Below are positions 25,096-33,138 of a stretch of 64,000 nt of DNA, piece by piece (within the stretch, counting starts at the first letter, position 1; every line of letters starts with the position of its first letter). The notes beneath the pieces are model-generated. The model had not been told where the DNA came from. It ran no database searches and saw nothing but the letters and a program-made list of their open reading frames with translations. The stretch is from Peptoniphilus equinus (lineage in GTDB: Bacteria > Bacillota > Clostridia > Tissierellales > Peptoniphilaceae). The position numbers and the translations under genes were made by a program. The stretch spans positions 620,001 through 684,000 of the forward strand of contig NZ_CP115667.1 of assembly GCF_027921445.1 (NCBI RefSeq). Direction: 5' to 3'.

Positions 25096-25698
25096 ATGAT
25101 GAAATTATCCAAAGTATTTTTTAATGCTGTGTTTAAAAACAACCCTGTATTCATTCAAATGATCGGGTTGTGTTCGGTGCTGGCTATTACCAATTCGTTG
25201 ATGAGTGCTATTGCCATGGGAATTGCCGTAACTTTTGTACTTATCATGAGCAACGGTGTGGTATCGATTTTGCGAGGTATTATTCCTGATAAGATTCGGA
25301 TTCCATGCTTTATCGTCGTTATTGCGACTTTTGTAACTATTGTTCAAATGGTGCTTCAAGCATTTTTCCCACCTATTTACGACGCGCTTGGAATTTTTCT
25401 TCCGCTGATCGTTGTAAACTGCTGCATCCTTGGCGAAGCGGAAGGTTTTGCCTATAAAAACAAACTCATTCCATCTCTTGTGGACGGTTTGGGCACCGGG
25501 ATCGGTTATATGATGGCTGTTGTCGCTATGGGTCTGGTTCGCGAGCTTTTAGGTTACGGGACGCTGCTGGATGTACAGATCTTACCAGAATCTTATCCAG
25601 GCATTGGCCTTATGGGCGCTCCTGCCGGGGCATTTATCCTCCTCGGATTTTATATTGCCGGTTACAAACTGTTATTGTCCAGAAAGAAGGGTGACTAA
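25096..25698 (+). CDS. rnfE: Electron transport complex subunit RnfE
   Basis: 200 residues with six membrane segments, of the RnfA/RnfE (NqrD/E) family. PLIVVNCCILGEAEGFA holds the conserved cysteine that, with RnfA, binds an intramembrane Fe-S centre. Two adjacent ATG codons (25096, 25099) follow a GGGGG site; either may be used. Its stop touches the rnfA start. Confidence 0.96.
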   Translation: MMKLSKVFFNAVFKNNPVFIQMIGLCSVLAITNSLMSAIAMGIAVTFVLIMSNGVVSILRGIIPDKIRIPCFIVVIATFVTIVQMVLQAFFPPIYDALGIFLPLIVVNCCILGEAEGFAYKNKLIPSLVDGLGTGIGYMMAVVAMGLVRELLGYGTLLDVQILPESYPGIGLMGAPAGAFILLGFYIAGYKLLLSRKKGD

Positions 25699-26276
25699 TG
25701 TTAGGATCCATTATTACCATACTGATTTCAACCATCTTGGTTAACAACTACATTTTTGCCCAGTTCCTCGGCATTTGTCCTTTCCTTGGCGTTTCATCCA
25801 AAGTGGAAACGGCAACCGGCATGGGTGTTGCGGTAACCTTCGTTGTTGTCATTGCTTCTGCAGTGACTTGGCTGCTGCAAACTTTCCTTTTAAACCAATT
25901 TGGTCTGGAATATTTACAAACAATTATCTTTATTCTTGTTATTGCATCGCTGGTACAATTTGTGGAGATGGTTATTAAAAAGTTGTCACCATCCCTCTAC
26001 ACGGCCATGGGTGTTTTCCTGCCTCTGATTACGACCAACTGTATGGTACTGGGGGTTACTGTACTTAACGTGCAAAACGGCTATAACTTAGTCGAAACTG
26101 TCATTAGCGGTTTCGGTGCTTCAGTGGGTTTTACCATTGCTCTTATTCTTATGGCAGCCCTGCGTGAACGGCTTCAATATGCCAACGTCCCTAAGGCACT
26201 TCAAGGTGTGCCGATTGCGCTTATCAGTGCGGGACTTATGGCATTGGCATTCTCTGGCTTTGCCGGATTGGTATAG
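25698..26276 (+). CDS. rnfA: Electron transport complex subunit RnfA
   Basis: 192 residues, six membrane segments, paralogous to and inverted relative to RnfE. The marker NNYIFAQFLGICPFLGV and the cysteine in PLITTNCMVLGV are present, the partner residues of the intramembrane cluster. It overlaps rnfE by one base and is followed after 9 nt by rnfB. Confidence 0.97.
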   Translation: MLGSIITILISTILVNNYIFAQFLGICPFLGVSSKVETATGMGVAVTFVVVIASAVTWLLQTFLLNQFGLEYLQTIIFILVIASLVQFVEMVIKKLSPSLYTAMGVFLPLITTNCMVLGVTVLNVQNGYNLVETVISGFGASVGFTIALILMAALRERLQYANVPKALQGVPIALISAGLMALAFSGFAGLV

Positions 26277-26285
26277 GAGGTACTT

Positions 26286-27206
26286 ATGGAAACAATATTA
26301 CTACCTATTGTTGCGCTTGGAATTACCGGTGCGCTTTTCGGTATCCTGCTCTCTATTGCATCGAAAGTTTTTGCCGTTGAAGTTGATGAACGGGTTATTG
26401 CCGTTAGAAATTGTCTGCCGGGAGCCAACTGCGGCGCCTGCGGATTTCCCGGTTGTGACGGTCTTGCCAATGCCATTGCTGAAGGCAGTGCACCGGTCAC
26501 GGGATGTGTGATCGGAGGCAAAGAGACCGCAGACAACGTGGCCCAAGTTATGGGCGTAAACGCTGGCGATGTTGAGCGTAAAGTTGCCAATGTCCTTTGT
26601 CAAGGGACGTGTGAGAACGCTAAGAATAAATATCGCTATGAAGGTCTTCAAGATTGTCGCCTCATCAGTGATTTCCAAAAGGGATCAAAGGCCTGCAGCT
26701 TCGGTTGTGTTGGTGGCGGTTCTTGCGTCAGTGTTTGCGAATTTGACGCCATTCACCTGGTTGATGGCATTGCCAAGGTTGAAAAGCCGAACTGCGTAGC
26801 TTGTATGAAATGTATTGAAATTTGTCCTAAGAATATTATTGACTTAGTGCCATACAAAGCTCAAACTGTGGTGGAATGTCACTCCAACGATCCAGGTAAG
26901 GACGTACGCACCTATTGCAAGACCGGATGTATCGCATGTGGCCTCTGCGAAAAGAACTGTCCGAAAGATGCGATTCACGTGGAAAACAATTTGGCGAAAA
27001 TTGACTATGAAAAGTGTATCAATTGCGGCATTTGCGCTTCCGTGTGTCCAACTTCAGCCATCGGCACTGAATATCCTGAGAAGGTTGAAAAGATTAAAGC
27101 TGCAAAGAAAGCTCAAGCGGAAAAGAAAAAACAAGAAGCCCTTGCAGCAAAACAAGCTGCTGAAGCTGCCAGAGCTGAGGCTGCTAAAGAGGAAGTTAAG
27201 GCTTAA
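26286..27206 (+). CDS. rnfB: Electron transport complex subunit RnfB
   Basis: 306 residues. One membrane anchor (about 4-24) is followed by a 4Fe-4S domain with CGACGFPGC, then ferredoxin-like repeats in the C-terminal half (CVACMKCIEICP, CIACGLCEKNCP, CINCGICASVCP). This is the ferredoxin-facing subunit. The protein ends with about 40 residues rich in Lys, Ala, Glu and Gln (KIKAAKKAQAEKKK onward), probably a helical tail not needed for clusters. It closes the operon and a terminator follows. Confidence 0.96.
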   Translation: METILLPIVALGITGALFGILLSIASKVFAVEVDERVIAVRNCLPGANCGACGFPGCDGLANAIAEGSAPVTGCVIGGKETADNVAQVMGVNAGDVERKVANVLCQGTCENAKNKYRYEGLQDCRLISDFQKGSKACSFGCVGGGSCVSVCEFDAIHLVDGIAKVEKPNCVACMKCIEICPKNIIDLVPYKAQTVVECHSNDPGKDVRTYCKTGCIACGLCEKNCPKDAIHVENNLAKIDYEKCINCGICASVCPTSAIGTEYPEKVEKIKAAKKAQAEKKKQEALAAKQAAEAARAEAAKEEVKA

Positions 27207-27220
27207 CTTTATAAGGTAAG

Positions 27221-27255
27221 AAAAAAGTGGATACTTTAGGGTATCTACTTTTTTT
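27221..27255 (+). terminator. Rho-independent terminator of the rnf operon
   Basis: Stem 27221-27234 with 27241-27254 (one G-U), loop TTTAGG, run of seven T. Confidence 0.9.
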
Positions 27256-27278
27256 ATGGGAACGAACAAGGTTTGATA

Positions 27279-27287
27279 TGTTATAAT
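27279..27287 (+). promoter_or_regulatory. Extended -10 promoter for the NusG-II/Gx/Maf run
   Basis: TGT-TATAAT lies 17 nt before the start at 27304, with TTGAGGTGA as the ribosome binding site. The -35 region is poor. Confidence 0.5.
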
Positions 27288-27303
27288 TTTATTGAGGTGA
27301 CTT

Positions 27304-27687
27304 ATGAAAAAGGGAGATTTTTTAGTTGTCTTCGGTATTCTCGTAACAGCGCTGACCATCACCTGGTTTGGTCAAAACACTCTCGTGGCATCGACGGCTA
27401 ACGACGTTGTGGTCCAGGTGGATGGGAAGCAAGTGGGGCGTTACTCCATCAAAGATAATGAAGGCAAAACTATTGAAATTAATAATAAATACGGACACAA
27501 CGCATTTGTCATTGAAAATGGCAAGGTGCACATGAGTCATTCCGACTGTCGGGATCAGTTGTGTATGCATATGCCGGCAATTTCAAAGAGCAATGAGACC
27601 ATTGTCTGTCTACCCAATCGCTTAGTGCTTACCGTGCTGGCACCTCCGCAAGCGCCAGGCAATGATGTGGATGTGGTGCTCCATTGA
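27304..27687 (+). CDS. NusG domain II-containing membrane-anchored protein
   Basis: 127 residues. An N-terminal hydrophobic anchor or signal (about 7-27) precedes a small beta domain of the NusG_II type, with DCRDQLC and a later ETIVCLPNRLVL. The cysteine pattern is typical of this family, which is found beside Gx-type membrane proteins and respiratory genes. It likely acts outside the membrane. Role unknown; the recurring position next to Gx suggests a shared task, perhaps in redox or prenyl/quinone metabolism. Its stop overlaps the next start (TTGA). Confidence 0.85.
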   Translation: MKKGDFLVVFGILVTALTITWFGQNTLVASTANDVVVQVDGKQVGRYSIKDNEGKTIEINNKYGHNAFVIENGKVHMSHSDCRDQLCMHMPAISKSNETIVCLPNRLVLTVLAPPQAPGNDVDVVLH

Positions 27688-28199
27688 AAAATCGAACGAT
27701 GGTTTTTATCGGCCTTTTAGTTGCGTTGGGACTTGTCATTGGTCTCTTTGAGCGGATGATTCCGATGCCGGTGCCCATACCCGGAGCGAAACTCGGCTTG
27801 TCCAACGTGGTGGTTTTGGTGACGATACTTTTTTTTGGAAGTAAAGAAGGATTTATTGTGGCGATTTTAAAATCGTTAATGCTGATGTTAGTCACCGGTG
27901 CCGTAACAAGTTTTGTTTTTTCACTCACAGGGACATTGCTCAGTACCGTAGTGATGGTGTTGGCAAAACGATATCTGTCCAAATTTTTATCTACGGTAGG
28001 TATCAGCCTGTTAGGGTCGGCTTTTCACAATATCGGTCAAATTCTTGCCGCTATGTTGGTGTTGTCGTCTGCCAATATGATTTACTACCTTCCTGTGTTA
28101 TTGATAATCGGTCTTTTTACCGGTTATTTTGTAGGCATTGGTGCTGATTTTGTAGTCAAAAATCTACGTGTGACTTTTAAGGAGCGTTTTGTTGAATAG
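27684..28199 (+). CDS. Gx transporter family membrane protein (formerly heptaprenyl diphosphate synthase component I)
   Basis: 171 residues with five or six hydrophobic segments and the family stretch MPVPIPGAKLGLSNVVVL. It starts at TTG 27684, overlapping the stop of the NusG-II gene; an internal ATG at 27699 is an alternative. The family has been annotated as a subunit of heptaprenyl diphosphate synthase, but the fold is that of an S-component-like transporter, so the true role is open. It overlaps maf by a few bases. Confidence 0.85.
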   Translation: MKNRTMVFIGLLVALGLVIGLFERMIPMPVPIPGAKLGLSNVVVLVTILFFGSKEGFIVAILKSLMLMLVTGAVTSFVFSLTGTLLSTVVMVLAKRYLSKFLSTVGISLLGSAFHNIGQILAAMLVLSSANMIYYLPVLLIIGLFTGYFVGIGADFVVKNLRVTFKERFVE

Positions 28200-28779
28200 T
28201 GTGATTTTAGCGTCCCAGTCTCCTCGGCGGCGAGAGCTTTTAGGAAAGTTTTTAAATGTGCAGTGTATAACCAGTAATTATGATGAGAGGTACGATGCAG
28301 ACTTTGCGCCGGAAGTCAATGTGATGAGCTTGGCGTTTGCCAAGGCAAAAAGCGTCGCGCTGAGTCACCCGCGCGCTATTGTGATCGGTGCGGATACCAT
28401 TGTGTACTATGGCGAGAAGTTGGGGAAACCTCGCACTAGAGATGAGGCTAGAGCTATGCTTGAGGCACTCTCCGGAACGACACACCAAGTTTACAGCGGC
28501 GTGGCTATCCTCAATCTCGAAAAGAATATAAAACACATATTTTATAGTGTGACGCACGTGAGATTTCGTGAACTTTCCAAGGCGGATATTGAATGGTATT
28601 TGGATACCCAAGAGTATAAGGATAAGGCGGGCGCTTACGGGATACAGGGTTACGGCGCGGCGTTAGTTCACAGCATAGACGGTGATTTTTTTAATGTGGT
28701 GGGCCTACCTATTGCAAAGACATTGGCGACGTTGAGAGATGAGTTTCAGGTTGATTGTTACGAGGTGTCTCATGGATGA
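28192..28779 (+). CDS. maf: Maf family nucleoside triphosphate pyrophosphatase
   Basis: 195 residues from TTG at 28192, placed 7 nt after AAGGAG; the TTG three bases earlier is also possible. It has the family start LASQSPRRRELL, the catalytic GADTIVYYGEKLGKP, and the C-terminal YKDKAGAYGIQGYGA and GDFFNVVGLP. Maf proteins hydrolyse non-canonical or modified dTTP, UTP and CTP to monophosphates. It sits in an overlapping chain with radC, a common bacterial pairing (maf-radC). Confidence 0.95.
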   Translation: MNSVILASQSPRRRELLGKFLNVQCITSNYDERYDADFAPEVNVMSLAFAKAKSVALSHPRAIVIGADTIVYYGEKLGKPRTRDEARAMLEALSGTTHQVYSGVAILNLEKNIKHIFYSVTHVRFRELSKADIEWYLDTQEYKDKAGAYGIQGYGAALVHSIDGDFFNVVGLPIAKTLATLRDEFQVDCYEVSHG

Positions 28780-29500
28780 GCCGGTCAAAACACGTTTTAT
28801 TTTGAAAGATATGCCGGAAGAAGACCGCCCACAGGAAAAACTTTTAAAACTTGGTGCCGAGGCGCTGTCAAATGCCGAGCTTTTGGCACTTATTATACGG
28901 ACCGGTTCGGCAAATAAAACGGTGGTGGAGTTAGCTCAAGAGGTGTTGAATCTTTCATCCCGACCGGATGCCGAGGGAAGAGAGCGACATGGATTATTTG
29001 CACTTCGAGATATCACACTGCCCGAGCTTTTACGAGTAAAAGGCATTGGTCTTAGTAAAGCATGCATGATTAAAGCGGCAGTCAGTCTTGGAGATCGTAT
29101 GGCTCACGAGTCGATTTTTACCAAAGCCCAAATTACGTCGCCAAAGGATATCGCACGCTATGTGAGGCACGATATGTCTGCGTTGAAAGTGGAGGAGTTT
29201 CGCATTGCGATTTTAAATACGAAAAAGGAATTAGAGCTCCTTAAAACCATTTCGAAAGGTTCTTTGGACTGTACGGTTGTTCACCCCAGGGAAGTATTTC
29301 AAGCTGCGGTGGCTCACGGTGCCCATACCATCATTCTTCTACATAATCATCCTTCTGCAGATCCTACACCGTCTCGAGAAGATCGGATCCTCACTCGGCG
29401 CATGGTCGAATGTGGCAAACTGCTCGGCATAGAAGTGGTGGATCATGTGATCATTGCCGGGGGCTCTTACTACAGTTTTAGTGAACATGGTGACTTATGA
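28772..29500 (+). CDS. radC: RadC/JAB-domain DNA repair protein family
   Basis: 242 residues from the ATG at 28772 with GAGGTG before it; the open frame extends 33 nt further up without a site. An N-terminal helix-hairpin-helix part (LLRVKGIGLSKACMIKAA) precedes a JAMM metalloprotease-like domain with HNHP (H191, H193) and a following aspartate (S-A-D197) typical of the zinc site. The cellular function of RadC remains unsettled despite its name. It overlaps the RNase E/G-like gene by an ATGA. Confidence 0.94.
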   Translation: MDEPVKTRFILKDMPEEDRPQEKLLKLGAEALSNAELLALIIRTGSANKTVVELAQEVLNLSSRPDAEGRERHGLFALRDITLPELLRVKGIGLSKACMIKAAVSLGDRMAHESIFTKAQITSPKDIARYVRHDMSALKVEEFRIAILNTKKELELLKTISKGSLDCTVVHPREVFQAAVAHGAHTIILLHNHPSADPTPSREDRILTRRMVECGKLLGIEVVDHVIIAGGSYYSFSEHGDL

Positions 29501-30516
29501 TTTATTATGATAAGAACTATCCCTTTGCAGTGGACGTTGACCAGGACGGTAATATTGAACGCATTTTTGAAACAAGAAGCCTTCTTGGCAGTATTTGGCG
29601 AGGCCGTATTGAGAAGAAGGTGGGACCGTTTACCTTTGTGACTCTTGGAGACACTCAAGTCTTTTTAGATGAAGAGGTGGCACCTCATGAAGGGGAGAGC
29701 CTTCTTGTGCAAATCATCGGCGATCCGAGAGAAGAAGAGAAAGCGTTCAGAGGGACTCAGCGTCTGAGTCTTACAGGTCGAAGCATGGTAGTCTTCGACA
29801 ACAGGATTCGAAAGGTCTCAGGCAAGTTACATGGTGAGGATAAGATGCGGCTTTTGAGTCTTGCTGACAATGAGGCTATGGAGGGTGTGCTCTTTCGCAC
29901 TGAAGCCGGGGCATTGTCGGATGACAAGTTGATTGATGAATACCGTAGCCTTCGTACTACACTCCAGGCTTTTGAATTGGAGCGTCACCGTCTGCCACCG
30001 ATTCAACAACTCTATACACCTCTGTTTTATCAAGACTGGATAGGGAAACCTGTGTATCACAATGATTCCGATTTGACGACGGTCCTTAATAGTGGTGGGG
30101 TTTATGATGCGCATTTCAGTTATAAGACTCATGAACTCTATTCTAAATTGATAGCTTTAGCTGCGTCTCGTGTGGAGATGGAACAAGGATTTTTAAAGTT
30201 TGAACGGACGTCAGCGCTTCACACCATTGATGTGAACACTGCCGCAGCGACCTTGTCTCACGGGAAGTTAAACAGGACGGTAAATAGACAAGCAGCTGAG
30301 TGTATCCCTCGCGAAATTGAACGGCGCAATCTCTCCGGTGTTATTTTGATTGATTTTGTAGGCAGATCGAAAGATTATCAGCTCCTCAAAATTCTAAAAC
30401 GGGGTTTTAGCGATTTTAATACACGTGTTTACGGCTTCACCGAGCTGGGATTGGTGGAAGTGGCACGAAAAAATACAGGAAAGACGTTTTTTGACTTATG
30501 GCGCGAATCGCAGTGA
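29497..30516 (+). CDS. Short ribonuclease E/G family protein
   Basis: 339 residues. It matches the RNase G core: an S1-like part (GSIWRGRIEKKVGPFTFVTLG) and an RNase-H-like catalytic region with HTIDVNT (D245) and ILIDFVG (D286), the two metal-binding aspartates, ending soon after TELGLVEVARKNTGK. The zinc-link cysteines and the C-terminal domain of RNase E/G (usual length 400-500) are missing, so the dimer of dimers cannot form in the known way. It could be an active short form or a regulator. The last 19 nt overlap the SGNH gene. Confidence 0.82.
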   Translation: MIYYDKNYPFAVDVDQDGNIERIFETRSLLGSIWRGRIEKKVGPFTFVTLGDTQVFLDEEVAPHEGESLLVQIIGDPREEEKAFRGTQRLSLTGRSMVVFDNRIRKVSGKLHGEDKMRLLSLADNEAMEGVLFRTEAGALSDDKLIDEYRSLRTTLQAFELERHRLPPIQQLYTPLFYQDWIGKPVYHNDSDLTTVLNSGGVYDAHFSYKTHELYSKLIALAASRVEMEQGFLKFERTSALHTIDVNTAAATLSHGKLNRTVNRQAAECIPREIERRNLSGVILIDFVGRSKDYQLLKILKRGFSDFNTRVYGFTELGLVEVARKNTGKTFFDLWRESQ

Positions 30517-31004
30517 TAGGAGACTCTATTGTTAACGGGTACGGCATCGGCGGGAAGAGCTTTGCGTATGTGCCGGGGCGTGATGAGCTGGTCATACAGG
30601 GCATAAACGGTGCGACGACCACTGATGTCCTTGCCAAGATACGAGGTATGGGGGAGATTGACGTGCTCTTTACCTATTGTGGGATCAATGATTTTTTAGC
30701 CGGACGTTCAGTGGCGGATGTGCTGGATGCTTATCACCGTATGCGGATCATGGTGCCATGCCATGTGATCATGATGCCTGTTGGTGTTGAGGAGAGTGAG
30801 TTGCTTTACATTTTCAATCCGACAGGAATTAATCGAAAACTCGCGGCCCTTCGCCGGGCGTTATTGGAAGAGGGGGTGGCTATGATCGATTTCTACAGTC
30901 GTATACAGCCTGTGACTATAGACGGCATTCATCCCACCCAAGCCATTCATAATACCATGCGAAGACTATTTACGGCATACTTGGAGGGACTATGGAATCG
31001 ATAA
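30498..31004 (+). CDS. SGNH/GDSL-type hydrolase
   Basis: 168 residues. Block I GDS (G8-S10), a later CGINDF as block III and DGIHPT (D142, H145) as block V give the Ser-Asp-His set of the SGNH esterase fold. No signal peptide is seen. The natural substrate may be an acyl or acetyl ester on lipid, glycan or small molecule. It starts inside the RNase E/G-like gene and overlaps the next gene by 13 nt, so it is embedded in the same transcript. Confidence 0.8.
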   Translation: MARIAVIGDSIVNGYGIGGKSFAYVPGRDELVIQGINGATTTDVLAKIRGMGEIDVLFTYCGINDFLAGRSVADVLDAYHRMRIMVPCHVIMMPVGVEESELLYIFNPTGINRKLAALRRALLEEGVAMIDFYSRIQPVTIDGIHPTQAIHNTMRRLFTAYLEGLWNR

Positions 31005-31954
31005 AGGTCAGGTTAAAGCAGTTCAGCAAGCGGGAACGAACACTGCTGTATATCCTTGTTGTGTTGATTTTGGAATTTGGTATTTACTCTGTGTTTTTTT
31101 CACCGCAAATTCTCGGGATTCAAACGGCGAAGCTTGCTCATCAACAAGCGGCGAGTGAAGCTAAACGCTTGGCTATGGAACAACAGGTGCCGCAAAGTCG
31201 GTACGATGTGGATGGCTTTCTTGCGGCCTATCCCGGAGCAGCTTTTTTGTCATCTAACGGTACGTCAACGTTGCAATTCGCTTTGCCGATTCAAAGTGCG
31301 ATGAAGCTATCGGGTATGGGAAACTACGTCTCTTATGATCAGGGAGACATCATTAAAGGTGTGGATAGATATAACGTGCATCTGAGCTTTAACTCTACTA
31401 AGTCAATTCTGCCAACTATTGTTCAAGGTGACGTGCCTGTCACGCCACCGTTGGTTCAGAATCCTGTACCTACGGTGTCTGCCCCTGTCTCCACACCCGT
31501 GGCAGACCCGGCGTCTATACCTTCCTCTTATCTTGCCTCGCCGTCAGGTGAAGGACAAAAAGCTGTCAAAGCTGCACTCGAAACAGTGGTGCCCAATTCA
31601 ACCTCACAACCTGAGGCTGAGATCACGTGGACGCCGGTAGTTTTAAGCGCAGAAGATATCTCCTACGAGGGCACCACGCTTGCCTTAATCAGTGCCCAAG
31701 ACGGCGGCTTTAGTGTGGAATATACGGCGAACGAGGATGTGGAACTGACTTTTATTGTGGAGAAGTTAAAGGATATTGCACAATTAAAAGTCGAAATTAT
31801 AAGTGATCTGACGTCGGCAGTGTTGGAGACAGCGGATAACGACACGGTAGCTATTAACACACCGCACTTTTTTAACCATACCGGATCACTTCATCTGTAT
31901 TTGCCCTCGGCAGATCTGGGCATCTTGGAGTTCAAACTTTGGAGCGGACAATGA
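30992..31954 (+). CDS. Bitopic membrane protein of the pseudopilin cluster (PilO/GspM-like position)
   Basis: 320 residues; no family recognised with certainty. A charged N-terminus of about 16 residues precedes a membrane segment (about 17-36) and a short helical stretch. Then come a small extracytoplasmic domain, a long Pro/Val/Ser/Thr-rich linker (about 150-185) and a C-terminal beta-rich domain. The architecture and the place directly before four pseudopilin genes resemble PilO/GspM or an assembly protein of type IV-pilus-like machines. This is inference from shape and context. The ATGA overlap links it to the first pseudopilin gene. Confidence 0.5.
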   Translation: MESIKVRLKQFSKRERTLLYILVVLILEFGIYSVFFSPQILGIQTAKLAHQQAASEAKRLAMEQQVPQSRYDVDGFLAAYPGAAFLSSNGTSTLQFALPIQSAMKLSGMGNYVSYDQGDIIKGVDRYNVHLSFNSTKSILPTIVQGDVPVTPPLVQNPVPTVSAPVSTPVADPASIPSSYLASPSGEGQKAVKAALETVVPNSTSQPEAEITWTPVVLSAEDISYEGTTLALISAQDGGFSVEYTANEDVELTFIVEKLKDIAQLKVEIISDLTSAVLETADNDTVAINTPHFFNHTGSLHLYLPSADLGILEFKLWSGQ

Positions 31955-32358
31955 AACGAGGCTTTACACTGATTGAGCTGGTGTTGGTCCTTGGCATTAT
32001 GGGGTTACTGGTAAGTGCTGTAGGCCTTAATTTTAAAGCGGTAAGCGCCTATCAGCATCGCACTGAAACACGTGCTTTGGCAAGACGTATTCGAACTGCC
32101 CGAAGTACCGCCGTAGCCACCCGTTCGACGGTTTCTGTAAGCTTTAGAGAAGACGGTTACACCGTCCAAGGGCAGGGGCCGTATAGGTTGCCTCAAGGTA
32201 TGCATCTTACCTCCAATGTCAGCGAGGATTTACAGTTTAACAAGTATGGCATTCCTTCTATTGAGGGGAAAGCACGTACGTTGACGATAACTTATCAAGG
32301 ACAGTCCATCGTCATTACTATTGCGCCGGTGACGGGGAAGGTGACAACCAAACTATGA
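31951..32358 (+). CDS. Type IV pilin-like protein, GspH-like minor pseudopilin
   Basis: 135 residues from the ATG at 31951 (GGAG 6 nt upstream; an earlier in-frame TTG is less likely). A short prepilin leader MKRG is cut before FTLIELVLVLG, with Glu at +5 and a 20-residue hydrophobic helix. A small globular part with EDGYTVQGQGPY and a C-terminal beta strand resembles GspH/FimT. It would be processed by a prepilin peptidase and built into a pseudopilus tip. It overlaps its neighbours by ATGA on both sides. Confidence 0.8.
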   Translation: MKRGFTLIELVLVLGIMGLLVSAVGLNFKAVSAYQHRTETRALARRIRTARSTAVATRSTVSVSFREDGYTVQGQGPYRLPQGMHLTSNVSEDLQFNKYGIPSIEGKARTLTITYQGQSIVITIAPVTGKVTTKL

Positions 32359-32681
32359 CCATAAAGCCATATAAAGGGTTTACATTAATCGAACTGATCA
32401 TCGCCATTGGACTGTTAACCGTGGTGGGCTCGGTGCTGTTACATGGGTTTGAAGCGGCCACGGCTTCTCAAAAGGACATTGGCGCTGTTTATAACACGTA
32501 CAATACCTTGGAGAATGCGTTGGAAGCGGCGAGTTACGCCGTATTACATCACACGGCACCGCAGTCTTACGACGGCATTGTTGTCACTACACAAACCGAC
32601 GGCAACTTAGTCACCATTACAGTAAAAGAGGATACATATGAGCTCAAAAAAATTATCAACACCAGCCTTTACGCTCATTGA
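32355..32681 (+). CDS. Type IV pilin-like protein, GspI-like minor pseudopilin
   Basis: 108 residues. Leader MTIKPYKG is followed by FTLIELIIAIGLL (Glu at +5) and one hydrophobic helix. The remaining 75 residues are small, as in GspI/PilV-like tip subunits. The start overlaps the previous stop (ATGA), and the end overlaps the next gene by 44 nt, which is unusually long for this operon. Confidence 0.75.
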   Translation: MTIKPYKGFTLIELIIAIGLLTVVGSVLLHGFEAATASQKDIGAVYNTYNTLENALEAASYAVLHHTAPQSYDGIVVTTQTDGNLVTITVKEDTYELKKIINTSLYAH

Positions 32682-33138
32682 ACTGACTGTCAGCATGGGT
32701 CTTTTGGTACTTGTGATGAGTGTCATTGGAGGTGTGCTCTTTGCTACGCTAAAAAGCAGTGAGAGGCTTGCGGTTTTAGATAACGGACAAAGTGAACTCT
32801 ATTTTTTTGAACGCTATGTGCGGCAGGAAGTTAAATCGGCAGAAGGTGTAGCTGTGATCGGAGGTCGTTTAACTTTAGGCTTTGATAAGAACGAGAATGG
32901 CGCTTATGGCAGAGAGGTTCACTATCATCTCAGTGGCAGAAAACTTTTAAAAAGTACACAAAAAAGGAAAGATACTTTCGGAAACAACGTGCTGTTAGAT
33001 GGTGTGGCCTATTTCACTCAAACGTTAAAGGAAGGTTTTGTCACGATGGAGGTTACCTTGGAAAATAATATATCCCGCCGCATCGAGATTGACGTCACAC
33101 CGTTGTCGGCACAAACGGCTCAAGAGGATATACCATGA
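32638..33138 (+). CDS. Type IV pilin-like protein, GspJ-like minor pseudopilin
   Basis: 166 residues; GAGG lies before the start, inside the previous gene. The leader MSSKKLSTPA ends in Ala rather than Gly, then FTLIELTVSMGLL with Glu at +5. The globular part has YFFERYVRQEVKSAEGV and a beta-rich end, as in GspJ/PilW. The Ala at -1 may lower processing by prepilin peptidase. Confidence 0.75.
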   Translation: MSSKKLSTPAFTLIELTVSMGLLVLVMSVIGGVLFATLKSSERLAVLDNGQSELYFFERYVRQEVKSAEGVAVIGGRLTLGFDKNENGAYGREVHYHLSGRKLLKSTQKRKDTFGNNVLLDGVAYFTQTLKEGFVTMEVTLENNISRRIEIDVTPLSAQTAQEDIP

